A DNA stretch of 64,000 nt, taken from positions 25,790,126 to 25,854,125 of the forward strand of contig OY821747.1 of the NCBI GenBank assembly GCA_963682055.1, in the 5' to 3' direction. A program made the position numbers and the translations under genes. The DNA is from Primula veris. Its lineage: Eukaryota > Streptophyta > Magnoliopsida > Ericales > Primulaceae. Within the stretch, counting starts at the first letter, position 1; every line of letters begins with the position of its first letter. This document shows positions 31,701 to 44,200 of the stretch, in pieces. The notes below the pieces were generated by a model. It did not search any database. It was not told the DNA's origin and was given only the letters and a program-made list of their open reading frames with translations.

Positions 31701-34700
31701 TACGGCCACGATGATTAGTCCAGACGAAGGGACCCAACCACGTGACCTGCACATAAAATCATTTCTTTCTGATCAAACTCACTTTTTTTTTATGCTGGTG
31801 AAGGGAAGACTATAACGAAGAAAAAGCTTAGGAATATACAAGAGTTATTAACTTCTGATCTTGATAATGCAATTTTAATCTTCACTCTCTTCTTGTTCTA
31901 TACTTACTTAAAGCGTATTATAATCGGTTCGGTTTTCGTGATTGGTCTTTGATACACCATTTGTAGGGCCCGTCCTGTAGTATAGATCACATAAGTCGTA
32001 AAGTTACAACAAAACAATAAATCGCATTTTAAGGGTAAAACCTAAACATACATTAAAGAATAAGAGATAACTAAAATAAAAACAATACATATACACTCAT
32101 TTGTTGTAGGCTAAATGGTAGATGGTTATATTCCTGAATATGAAGTTTGGTTATGTTTTTTTACTTTTCAAAATAAAAGTTAAAAAAAGACGATGTTTTG
32201 AATGACTAGAACTAACCACTATGCTACAAGCACTTGTAAAACCAAAAGAGTGCACTAAAACGATTATATTAGATTTTAAAACTTAATAAATATATACTTT
32301 TAGAGCTAAAATAAATTTCAGCGCATTTTATCGATAGAGCCCTAAGCGTATTGGCTGTTTTGGATTTGCATAAAGGTCGGCCCTGACCATTTGCGAAATA
32401 AGGAGCAGAGTGTTGAAATAAGATAAAGAAACTCCTCTTTTCCTTCCTTAAAAGGAATTAAAAGAAGAAACATACGTAGAATTATCCAATATTATTACAT
32501 GATATAATGTTCACTCCAAGTTTTTAATCCTTGGGCTACTTATAAAAAATTAAACTCTTGTTACCCATTAAATAAAAAAGAAGAAGCAAAACATGCTACA
32601 AACTACAAACATTAAGACTAGACGTGAATAATTCACCCATATAGCATTTTCAACAGACCTCTATATCTATAGACTTCTATAAATTTTGAGAAAAAAAGTG
32701 CATATCAGTGATTATACATGCCAACATACATGTATAAAGTTAAAATTCTCTCCGATTACTCTATATATATCGAGTTATTTGAGAAATGTATATGGATATT
32801 TTAGTGGTGTACCCCAACAAACAAAACATTTTCCTTTTTTTTTTTCTCATTCTACAATTTTACTTTTTCTTTCTATATCATCTTATTCTAATTTACTCAC
32901 ACTTCTCATATCATATCTCTGAATTATGCTCCTTATTCCTAAATATTGGCCATTTTTCCAATCCGTTAGCCACTTTACGCTATCACTCACCTCATCCCAT
33001 TTTCATCTACTATATCTTGCTCATATTTCGACTATCAAGTTAGGGTTGTGTATCATAAATGGATGAGGTGTTTTCGTTCATCTTTTCTTTTCCTTTGTTA
33101 TTTTCACAAAAAATCGAATTAAAGAAAATGTGAAATTGTGAATTGTGGATAGCTGGATTTATTTTAATTGCGTATTAATTTCAAAAAGGGAAGGATTCGA
33201 TGGTGATAAAGGATGGTGTATGGGTGAGAATTATTAGGGAACAATCATTCTATATGACTGGTTTACAACCCGTTTGCATAAAAAAAGTGTAAAATGAATA
33301 TAAAAAAAATTTGATTAATATTTAAGTTTAGGCTATGCCTTCCTAGGATTCTATATTTTTATTTGGGTTTGTAGTGTGTTGTACAATTTGTTTTTAATTT
33401 ATCAAATTAGAATTTGTTGAAAATAGAAAAAATAAATTAATTATTGAAAAATATTATCTAACAATCCATTCTCTAATTTAACGGTTGTTAAGGTGACTGT
33501 ACCATAAACAGTCAAATAAGGTGACTGTTTCAAAGAGACACTCGTTTATACATCAGTGGTGCGAAACTCAAATAAATAATTATAAATTTATTATTACTTT
33601 AATTAGAAATACAGGTTTTCTATATAAAACAGATGTGCGAGATATAAAATTATAATACACGTGTTTCTTATAAACCTTATACAATATAGTAACACAGTTG
33701 AGAATGCCCTTAAGGTAGCTATCTATTTCACTTGGACAATTTGCATCCCCTTAGGCTACGACCCACTCATATCAGGAGCTGTGGAGCGGTTCCTGAATCC
33801 AAATGAGGGACGGGGGAATTAACAAAGATTTGATTTTTTTAATGCGTATTTGTGTTATAAAGTCTATCGAAATGTATATGTTAAAAAAAATACTCCACAT
33901 TATATTAACAGTAATTGATATATTTTTGTATAAGTGGTATAATATTTAAAAATATATATAAAAACGAAGATAAAAATATTCAAACACATGACCTCTAACA
34001 TTTAAAACCAAAACTTATCCAATAGAATATTACTAAAATTTTGAATATATTTACATTATATATTATATATTTAAAAGAGTTATATGTATATATACTTGAA
34101 AAAACCGGAAAAAATTATTTTTTTAATTCTTGCTCCGGACCAGGGGAGGGGGGTCTGCCCCCGCCTCATATTATGAAAAAGTCTACCACTCAATGTATAA
34201 TTTACATACAAATTGTGAAAATGGTGGTTTAGGCCCCCTAATTCTATTTTAAAGGATTCTGGCTCCTCTACTGCCCATTTGTGATGACGAGAATATGATA
34301 GCCAAACAATAAAATCATACAAAAACAATAATTTTTTTTTAATTAAATACAAAAACAATCAAAATTAATATCAAAATATTGCACTAATGTGTAATAAACT
34401 ATAGAGACACGACACTATATTACTAATATAATGTTTGCACATGCACATCAGTTGACAGTTGTTAAAAATATTATATGATTTTTTTTGGGTTGCTTATTAT
34501 TTATATGTTATTTACAATAATGATTAAAACAACAATAATTTGAAATTTTAGCCAATTTATGTCACATATGCAGCACTGGCGTATGGCCCACGTCTTACAT
34601 TCAAACTTTTGAAAACTACAAAAACGCATATTGCACTCGCTCACAATATTTCACATTTTATCCTATGATCATAAACATAGCCTAGTTAAGAAGAGAGGAT

Positions 34701-34817
34701 AAAAAGGTTTTACAGCAGAAATTATATATTAAAGCCAGGTAGACTTCTAATCAATACAAAGCAGCACATTCATATATATCATACATTATATAAGTATAAA
34801 AACAGTGAGCTTCTAGC
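28741..34817. other. Long AT-rich spacer, no supported gene
   Basis: No multi-exon structure or recognisable domain is visible in about 6 kb. Weak items: a coding-like minus-strand island at 29930-30120 (about 40 codons, NNKMFGFVKSPTRLFGG, ending in TAG) that I cannot assign, and a GC-rich patch at 34130-34270 resembling a decayed transposon. The last few hundred bases probably include the promoter of the gene starting at 34818, but no clear TATA box stands out. Confidence 0.5.
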
Positions 34818-37800
34818 ATGGAACATGGAAGTGAAGAACCTGATGAGTTTAGCTTAAAAGAATGGTCGGTAAAGGCTCGTTTGGTAAGCCGTGAAAACAC
34901 AAATTCGAGGAGATTTTCGGCTTCTAATTTGAGAAGTTTTCGAGAGGACACAAAGTCTTTCAGGTCCAATCTCACCATTTCTAGTACTGCTTCTTCCCCT
35001 GGATACACCTTGAGAGGTATATACATGACTAAATCTTTAAAAAGTTGCTATTTAATAATCGTACTTTGCATTTAGGTTTGGTATCTCTAAGCTAGTGTAA
35101 TTTTGGTGTCTCATTTTCAGAACAAATTCCAGCTACATACTCATTCACAACTGCTCTAAGAGGTAAGCCTAGTTTTTGTTTTTATTTCTTACTATGATTT
35201 AAGTTAAAAGGACAGTCATGTCATGTACTCTATTGGTAAGTTAATTTAAAAGTCAAAACAAATATATATTTTTGCTTCTAGAATTTCCTTTTTAAGATAG
35301 TTACAGGAAAAAGAAATGTGGTTGTATGCCAGAACATTGTATAGATTTTGTTCAGTAAAAATGTATAGTTAGTTTTCAACATTTAGCACAACTATATAAT
35401 ATGGCAATTTTAGCTATTTGAGTAAACCTACAGGGTACATCCCTACTACCTAATCGTAGTACTACAAATAGAAGTTGTATAGTGATATAAACGATATACT
35501 GTAGTACATAAGAACTGAAGAAGTCATGGCCTCTTGTGCAATATCATCATAACATAGCAATATTTTTTTTCTTATTATAACATAGCAATTTATTGTCAGA
35601 TTACATATAAAAAAATTGCTAAAAAAAGAAGAAGGTGATGCTCATGAGAAATTCAACGGTGTTTATAACCACACATTTAATATATTTTATTATGTAAGAT
35701 TATGGGACCTACTGAATGTGTGGTTATAGATTTTGTTAAAAGAGTTGTTCAAAAAGACCAAATAATTTCTGGTTACTGAGTGATGGTATGGGTACTCAAA
35801 ACTATTATTACACTAGTTAGTGACACAACTTTTCTAAAAATAAAATATCGTTTTTGTAGTGTAACAGTAATGCAAGTAACATGTACTCCCTCCTTACATA
35901 ATAATGGTCCACTTACGATACTAATGATATTCAAGAGAAGCAAATAATTAACACTACTCATTGAATAAGGTATACCCGTATAGGGGAACTTAAAAATTAA
36001 AGAAACAAATTGGACTAGAACCAAATTGGAACATTATTATGGGCGGAGGGAGTAATATTTGTCATTTAATTAGGAATTAGTAATTACCATTTGTAAATTA
36101 TAAGCTTTGTCAGCTCATATGTTACCTTGAAGCATGAAACCACTTTCATTTCAGAAACAAATAATTAAAGCCAAATTGTCATTACAATTAGCTGGTTTTA
36201 TTTATTTACTGTTACTCATTAAACAATGATATTATGTTATTTCTCACTTAATAATGCAGCATTACAGGCAAGATCTGTATATAGTTGGGAAACATCACCA
36301 TCACCATCACCAGATGGATTAGCCTTGCATTCAAAATGGAGTGATGCAGAGAAATATATATGTAATCCTCTATCAGGAGAGGTTCCAATTGAGTGTTTAT
36401 CTGCAAAAACACTAAGTGGCAGATATATTCCAACCTTGGCTGGCAGGGTTACTATGTCAGCACCTCTCATTTATAATCCCTCTTTTAATTCAAGACCACC
36501 CCATCCTAAATCATCTCTTTCTGTACTTGAAAGTGATGCTCATTTTCCAATTCCAGGTAATCAAACTTTATATAATTTACAATGCAATAAAAATGTCCTG
36601 ATAGCAATAGATATACTATATAGGTTGATATTCTAATAATAAAAATGACTGTCCGCTAAATCTAGCAACATTGTAGAAACATAATTTGTTCTTGTTCTTT
36701 TTAAATTTAGTGACACTTACTTTACGAACAAATATTTTGATGATATTTTGACATTTTTTTTAGTGTTATAAAATTGTAAATCGCGTTATCTCGCACTTTA
36801 TATATGAGAATGTACTGATGGAACTAAATAAAGACTGTTACACTACATCCCAGTCTCACAAGAGTCATATATGTAGTGTTGTGTGTAAAATTGTATATGT
36901 AGGGAAACCCCAATAATTTACTACACAAGAACTCCTCTAAAGTGGTTCCTTTTTCTTTTCTTTTTTTATAATTTGAAATGTCATTTAGCACTAATATAAG
37001 GTTACCGATAGCCTCAAAATATTAAGAAAACACTAAGTATATATTTTTCCCAAGTTCTGAAAATTACACAGAATTAATTCATAAAATGATGAGACTGTTT
37101 TAAATTATTTCTTCCTTTTCCTCTTATATGAAACTTTGACAAAAAAACCCGCCTATTAGTAGAATTTGGATTACTATTAGTTTTATTTTCATTCAATAGG
37201 CGAAACACATTTCCTTATAATAAAATATGTTTTGATGCGGCTTTCTTGGGTAAAAGCTGGTATTTTCAAAGCTGGTATTTCCTTATTGAAGTGAAAATAC
37301 AAAATGACCTAGTTATCTATTCTAAACCGAACTTTGACTCTGTTAAAATTACTACCCTTTTACATAGTTTCTGGAAAATGTTATCACTAGCTAATTATCA
37401 TATTAACCAGCTTCTACATATATGTATATCAAAATTTGTAGAGGGAAAGATGGAAAGGAAAACTAGAGATGTGGGAACACAAAGCACACCATATGATATG
37501 AGCTCAAATAGTAGTAATAGCAGCCCTGTCCCAGCTGATACCCCATCTATTGAAGAACGGTCAATTCACCGAGGAAGTAGCGAAATTTACGAAGTCGATG
37601 AATCGCCCACATGTGACAACTTGGCAAAAACCAACTTTCAGGACATGGTAAATTTTCTTTCTCAATTATTTTCTATAATGATACGTCATTATATTTTACT
37701 GCGCTTTATCACAACGTAAGCTAGTAATTTTAAGAAGTGACACATCGACTGAGGTAGTCGGTACAGTAATATGCGATAATCAACTTAACCATGCTATGTG

Positions 37801-38475
37801 ATTATTTTCCTTTTCCTTGCTTTTGAATCTTATATGATTATTAATATCTAAATCTGTCAAAAGAAAATTAACATGAACATTAGTTTTGTAGCAAAATTGG
37901 TAAGGAAGTGCATATTTATCATACCAGTTCTATGATTATGTTTGACAGAATAATAGTGGTATAAGTTAATAGGAGTATTTAGTTTTGCTTTGTGAATTAC
38001 TCACAATTTATGATTTCATGAAAATATTGGTTTTGAGCTGTCAACATCCTCTTCTTACACAAATAATTGTACTTTGCCCATTGCACGCACTATAATGTAA
38101 TGTAGAATTTTTAATGCATTTAGCTTACTTGTCATTTCTTGCATTTAATCTGACTACTCACAATCGAGTTTCAAAACTTTAGAAAACAAATGATGTCATA
38201 TTTTGATATGATGATTTTGTACGTGTATATATATATAGGTACAATCAATGCATGTTTGGGTGAAAGATCCAAGAGAGACGAATGAAATTACGAAAAGGGA
38301 AGAGAATATTCATCATAATATTGAAAATGCACAAAAAAAGAAGAAAAAAGAAATGTGGAAGTGCAAACAAGGAGGGTGCATATCATGGGCTAGTTTGTGG
38401 ACTAAAGAGAAGCAATACAAGCCAAGACAAAAGAAAAGCATTGTTTGTATTTGGCCAATAATGGGTGTTCACTAA
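34818..38475 (+). CDS. Plant protein of unknown function, five exons
   Basis: Deduced exons are 34818-35016, 35121-35162, 36260-36556, 37442-37647 and 38239-38475; every intron is GT-AG and phases agree, giving 326 aa. The protein is hydrophilic and Ser-rich. The N-terminus (MEHGSEEPDEFSLKEW) is followed by basic/Ser stretches. Exon 3 encodes the most conserved-looking part (VYSWETSPSPSPDG, KWSDAEKYICNPLSGEVP). Exon 4 has RDVGTQSTP, a motif type seen in several plant-specific proteins, and an acidic end. Exon 5 ends in a Lys-rich run and CKQGGCISWASLW. No membrane segment, signal peptide or catalytic motif is seen. I recognise the style of a conserved plant family but cannot name a function. 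A Stowaway MITE sits in intron 2. Confidence 0.85.
35886..36052. mobile_element. Stowaway MITE in intron 2 of the unknown gene
   Basis: 167 bp, flanked by TA, beginning CTCCCTCCTTACATAATAAT and ending with the near-complement ATTATTATGGGCGGAGGGAG. This is the classic Stowaway terminus. It lies about 200 bp before the exon 3 acceptor. Confidence 0.9.
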
Positions 38476-39459
38476 ATCAATATTCACTTGGCTCAAAAAT
38501 AAAAATTGGCTTTTAAGTTTGAGGAAAATTTGAAGCCTGTACTGGTAAATAGACTAGTGTTTTAGTATGTAATGGTTGCTTTAATATTTTGTTACTTCAG
38601 TTAATTGTTTAGACTAATTAAAATTACCTTGATCTTTACATAATTGTTTGAATTGGTTTTGGTTATAACCATTTGGATAGATATATATATACTCGTTACT
38701 TAGAACCTGCACTCAAAACTATGAGGTGCATGCATTTTAATTTTCACCAACTAAATCTAATTATTCTACTTTTGTGTTCCATACATCTTAGCCCCCAAGT
38801 CTTTTGCTGATTCTAAACCTGACGAGGAAAAACGACCTCTTTAGGACTCCGGATCATCTGTCCCTTATTGTGCCTACTTACTTATTTTCGTCTAAATTTT
38901 AAATTTTTACAACTTGTTTCGCACTTTTATAATAAATTTTTATAATATATTCTATACAAATTTCAAAATATATGGCCATAATATTGCTCTAAGCGGTTTT
39001 TTTTTTTTAATTTCACTAATCAATTTATACTAGTTTTTTTATTTATTCCAAATTAAATTATGTGTGACTTTTCTCTTAGAAAAGGGTGACAGAGTATGCA
39101 GACCCCTCTTTAGCTTCCTAATACTAGTTGCGATTAGTAACGTACAGCTTAGTGATTTAGCTCACATGCACTGTCCATGGGACGAGCGTGAATAACAAAG
39201 TTTAGAAATGAAGCAAACTTCACCAGATAATAGCTTATTTGTAGTTCAATACTTACTTATTTGACAAGGAAATGGTGAACCTCAAATCTCACCCAGTGTG
39301 TTCAATTGTAATTGTGAAAGAACACCAGAATCCAGAATATAAAAAGAACATGGGTTGTTTGGTTTCTTTAGTGTGTCTTTTTTGCACTTATAAATGTAGG
39401 TTTTTTCTTTTCTCAGGTCTAAAAAAGCTAGTAGATGCATAAGCTGGAGCAGTAAAGTA
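38476..39459. other. AT-rich spacer with presumed 3' UTR of the unknown gene
   Basis: The first 100-200 bp after the stop probably form the 3' UTR. Nothing else can be recognised. Confidence 0.5.
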
Positions 39460-39771
39460 GAAGATGACTTTGCTAGGATACCAAGAACAACAGTTACACG
39501 GTCCGAATCGTCACGTTCGTATCAATAATATTGTCCACTTTTTCACAACTTCTCAGGGGAGTCACCCATTCTGGTACTACTCTAAGCTAAGTACGCTTAA
39601 CTGTAGAGTTTCGTCCTCGCTTTTGTGCCGCACGGTTTTAAAAAAGCTTGTTGATAGAAAATGGATCTTTAAGCTCATATAACAAACGGGTACTCTCATA
39701 TCTGGGCGATGTGAAACTGACGTACAACTCCATACCATAGAAATTCCCTTCTGAAAATCTGGGTCGTCACA
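39460..39771 (-). mobile_element. Cassandra-like LTR carrying a 5S rRNA-derived region
   Basis: On the minus strand an LTR-like segment starts TGTGACGACCCAGATTTTC (at 39771). It includes GCGAGGACGAAACTCTACAG and then a 5S-like stretch with AGTTAAGCGTACTTAG, AGAGTAGTACCAG and AATGGGTGACTCCC (about 39550-39612). It ends next to TGGTATCCTAGC, which matches the Met-tRNA primer site TGGTATCAGAGC at 10 of 12 positions. Cassandra is the plant TRIM family with 5S sequence in its LTRs. Only one LTR is visible, so this is a remnant. Confidence 0.75.
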
Positions 39772-41231
39772 AACATGACAAAGAACGTTCTTAAAAAGAA
39801 AAGAGTATCTGGCTTTATAATATGTTCATCTTGTTTTCCAGTGTTGGGTTACATTTGCGTAGCCCAAAAAAGCATTATATTCTAAATTGCATCGGCACAG
39901 AGTGCTAACGAACCGAGCCATTAATAGACAAGCTAGTGTTTGGCTCTTTAAAAACTCAACTATGTTTCTTCATTCACTAATTAACCTGAACAATCTAATA
40001 TGGCTTGTGTTTCAACATTTTTTTTTAATTATATTCTTTAACATACGGAGTATATGAATATCATGCCTATGTATTGTAAGTAACTAGAAAATATAAGCAC
40101 ATCATAACACTCCTCACTTCAAATAATGAATTTCTATTTCTAAACTAAATATGTTTATACTATAAAACTTGTAACACTTGATTGTATTATTTTAGTATAT
40201 AGTCAAATAAGAAAAAAGGATCTTAACAAATATGCTTCCTACCTCATATTATTTCCATTAATTTTAATTTTAAATACACACCCTCTGGATGACGATGTTT
40301 CCTTTCTTTAAGAAATACATTTACCTTCATTTTTTCTATGATCAGAACACAATAGTTTCTAACATCCCAAAACTATTAACCTTACATAGATTTTTAGGCT
40401 GTTGATCAAAAAAGTTTCAGAAATTAGAAAAATAAAACAGGTAGGTACATGTACTGGGAAAATACTGATTTGAAAATCACATAAGAATATTTTTTTCAAG
40501 AAATTGATGTGGGGATTTTATAACCAAGGAAAAAGAACATTTAGGAATGTCAAAATGGGCTCTCTGCATCTTGATTCGAATCTCATAATTACAGAATAAA
40601 AAAAACCTATTTTGTAAAAAATAAGACAAGTATTAGAACAAGGATATAAAATTAGATTAAGTCTGAAATTAATTGGTTAACATTGGGTTTAGATTAAGTC
40701 TTTAAATGAGTCAAATAGGTGTGGGTTCTTCTTGTTTAAGCCATTTGATATAATCATATAAATGAAGGGCTAGGATCTGTTATTGCTGCAAGAATTGCCG
40801 CAGCATGATTGCTGGTCCCCTGCTTCCCAACCAAGGCTGATTCAGTGGCTCGTTTAGTAGATGAGCCGAGCTTGAACAGGGTCAAGCTCATTTGCAGCCC
40901 TATATGGGCATGAGTTGTTTTCCCCACTCGCCAATAAGCCAACTTATTTGCTGAACAGCTGCAATAAAGCAATCCACTAGAACCCAAAATGCAACATAAC
41001 AACTAATTAAATTGCAAATCAAGCTAAAACCTTCTTACATCAGAAAGGATTAAGTTGGATGTTTCAAACAATATCCCTTAAAAATATCTAAACTACCAAC
41101 CGTACAGCTGATTCTAAACAACATTTGAGGCCAGCGAAAGAGAACCCTCCTCTAGAAAAGACCAAAACCGCAAGCGATTGCATACATTAAAGTTAACACC
41201 ACAAAAACAAAATATTGGAGAGTAAAAAGCA
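39772..41231. other. Spacer and probable 3' UTR of CCT zeta
   Basis: The stretch just below 41232 should hold the 3' UTR of the minus-strand CCT gene. A minus-strand ORF at 40754-41002 has no recognisable domain and may be chance or an old exon. The rest is AT-rich. Confidence 0.45.
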
Positions 41232-44200
41232 CTATGTTGGTTTCCTCATATTACGTCCTGCACGGATTACTTCATCCACCAAAAGTAGCTGAGATGCAAT
41301 CACAGGCCTGCAAATATCATTAATTTGATATATTAGTCTCAGATATAAAACAAATCGCAAATGCCAAGGCATAGATACGGTAATGATTCTTCAAGCTGTT
41401 GATTATGAATTCTCCATGCTAATATAACATTGTTATGGAGTACAAAATGGGGTTAATTACAGTTTAGCATACTGGCATATCATCAGACTTCAACTTTGTT
41501 TAACAAACTACAAAATAGCAGAGTACCCGGCGTTAACACAATTTTTTTCAATTGTGTACACTATAAGAAGACAAAAACTATAGATTGAGGACAAAAATTG
41601 AAAACACTTGATACAATAGCATATAAATTATACAAAACACGATAGAATAGTATATAAATATTTAACTTTGGTCTTCTAATTAGTACCCCAATCTATGATT
41701 AAATTCTATTTGGTATTCTAGCTGACTAATTTGTCAGATAAAGTAAAATTGGTTTATTAACTACTAGTTTTTTTAGTTTTAAACTTTTAATATCAAATCA
41801 AAATTGTAGTTAACCCTATTGATTGGAGCATAACACCTTGACAATAAGCAAATCAAAGAGATACTCAAGTCTTGAGAAGGTGTCAGTGACTCGGTATCTA
41901 TAGAGTTTTACCAGGCTAAGGGGATGGCAAATAAGATTGTAGGTAAAGTTACAAGGCATCACACCGTTAAGAGTTTTGTCTAGCTAAGGGTGAAAGTTAC
42001 AAGCCGTCACATTGATTTGCTTTAGAACTTAGAAAACCCATCAAAGCAGTTGAAATAAAGAATCGAATAATATATACATACCCTGAGTTTAGAATTTGGC
42101 GCTTGACAGAGTAATTGTCAAAAATGCCTTCCATCTGTGGGTCGATTGGTTCTCCGGTATGCTGGTTCAACCCCACAATATTTCCATTGTCATGCTCGCC
42201 CTGAAGAAAATTATCAGACAAGATAGAACAGAATTAATTAAAATAAAATTTTAAAAATAAACAGATCGGTATATAAGATAATAACAATTCACAGATTAGA
42301 TACAAATGTGCCAATAAGTATACCGTGAGATCAATTATGACATCTTGTGTGTCAAGGCCAGAGTTTTCGGCTAGTGTCTTGGGAATCACAAGAAGGGCAT
42401 CAGCAAAGGCTTGGACACCAAGTTGGGCTCGCTGATTCAAGTATACGAATAGAAGAACAGAATATATAAGTATTTGGGGAAAATGTTTATGTAGATACAA
42501 AATATAATTAAATATGTAACTTAAAGATTAAAGAAGTTTTAAGTACCCCTTTAACAGTTTTCTTGATTTCATTAACCAAGTGTCGACTTGCTGCGACTTC
42601 AAAAGCCCCTGCTCCCTGGAAAATAATAAACAAAATTTTATTATCAAGAGAACATATTTATTAATAGCTAATCATTGTCATACGTATATTAGGGAATCCT
42701 GGGAAACTAGTAGATAGAATCCAAAAGGAAAAAATAGCTTTAGGTATAACTTTTCAGACTTAATTAGTGAAAAAACCAACTTTTAAACTTCCTTTGTTTT
42801 TAGTCTCACTTTTCAAATTGTTTTTTAAAATTACCAATTATGCCCTGATTCTTCCTGCAGTTTAGTTTGTTTGACATCTCCTATAGTTTCTCTTCCCCTA
42901 AGATTCATCCCCCATCTTCTTTTATCAAATGATTCAAATCCCGTATTTTTGTAGTGTCAATTGATGACACCAAACTGCCAATTAATAAACAAAAAAATTC
43001 CTAAAACTAAATAATTTTCACATCATACATAAGCTAATGATTTTGAGAGAGTACAAGTACGAGTTTTATAGTAGACAACTGGAAATTTGTTTTTTCACAT
43101 CAGACAATTAAATAATTTTGATAGAATACACGATCTTGTGGTATAAATTTTGATAGAACATAACAAAATAGTTCAAAATTCAAACATACATAAGCTAATG
43201 ATTTTTTTTAAAACAATATACACATAAGCTACTTAATAGATTTTGAGAGAATACAAACAAATTGATACATCATACAAAAACTAATTATAATATGTTTTGA
43301 GAGAATACATAAGACTATGATTTTGACAGAATACAAATACGATTTTGAGAGTATACAAATAGACTACCACAGCATAAAATTTCCATTTATGATAGCATAC
43401 AATAAAAAAATTAACCGATTTTAATAGAACAAAACAAAATATTTTAAACAGCATACATAAGCTAATTTAGTGGATTTTTCAACAGTATACATAAGCCGTT
43501 ACAATAGGTTTTGAGAGAATACATCGAAATTGACCTAACATCATACAAAAGCCAACTATATTATACTTTGAAATGGTAGAAATAAATAAATAAATAAATA
43601 AAACAGCAACAGCTAATGATGATGATAAATTGATAATAGATGCTAAAAAGATCACATATAGTTATGCTGTGAAAAATCAGGTGTTATGACTTATGAAGTA
43701 AGTCATGAGAGATATTAGGAGGAGAGATTTGGGGAAAGAATTAAATTCGGTTTAATATCCAGGTTTCAAATATATAAGGGTGTATAAGTCATTTGATTCT
43801 TAAAAAAGACTCAAACTAAATACTGTCTCATGTCTACTACCTATTGCTAATTAAGTTAGTAAAGTAGTACTAACTCCAAATTTTCCCAATCCAAAATCAC
43901 TGACAAAAAATGAGTTGAGACATGAGATACTTCGACAAAGAAAAATAAGGCAAGAGGGCAAATCATAGGTCAATACTTTTTGACACAGAACATGACTTTA
44001 TCTTCATAGAAAGCATTTCAAGTTGAATGTTAAAACAGGATTTATTCATGGACTAAAGGCTGAAGATAGTGATATTATCAAACTGCAGCTGAACTAAAAA
44101 GCTTCACCCACATTAGCAATGAAAAGTTCAAGGTAACACCATAACCAACTTACGAGAACAACTGATTCGTCCTCTATTGTGTTCTTGACAGATCTCAGCC

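Noticed and set aside
39548..39625. Functional 5S rRNA gene
   Set aside because: Only the central and 3' part resembles 5S, with many substitutions, and it lies within an LTR-like sequence with a primer site.
40754..41002. Minus-strand ORF of 82 codons downstream of CCT6
   Set aside because: The CCT6 frame ends properly at 41232; no domain and no supported link to another gene.
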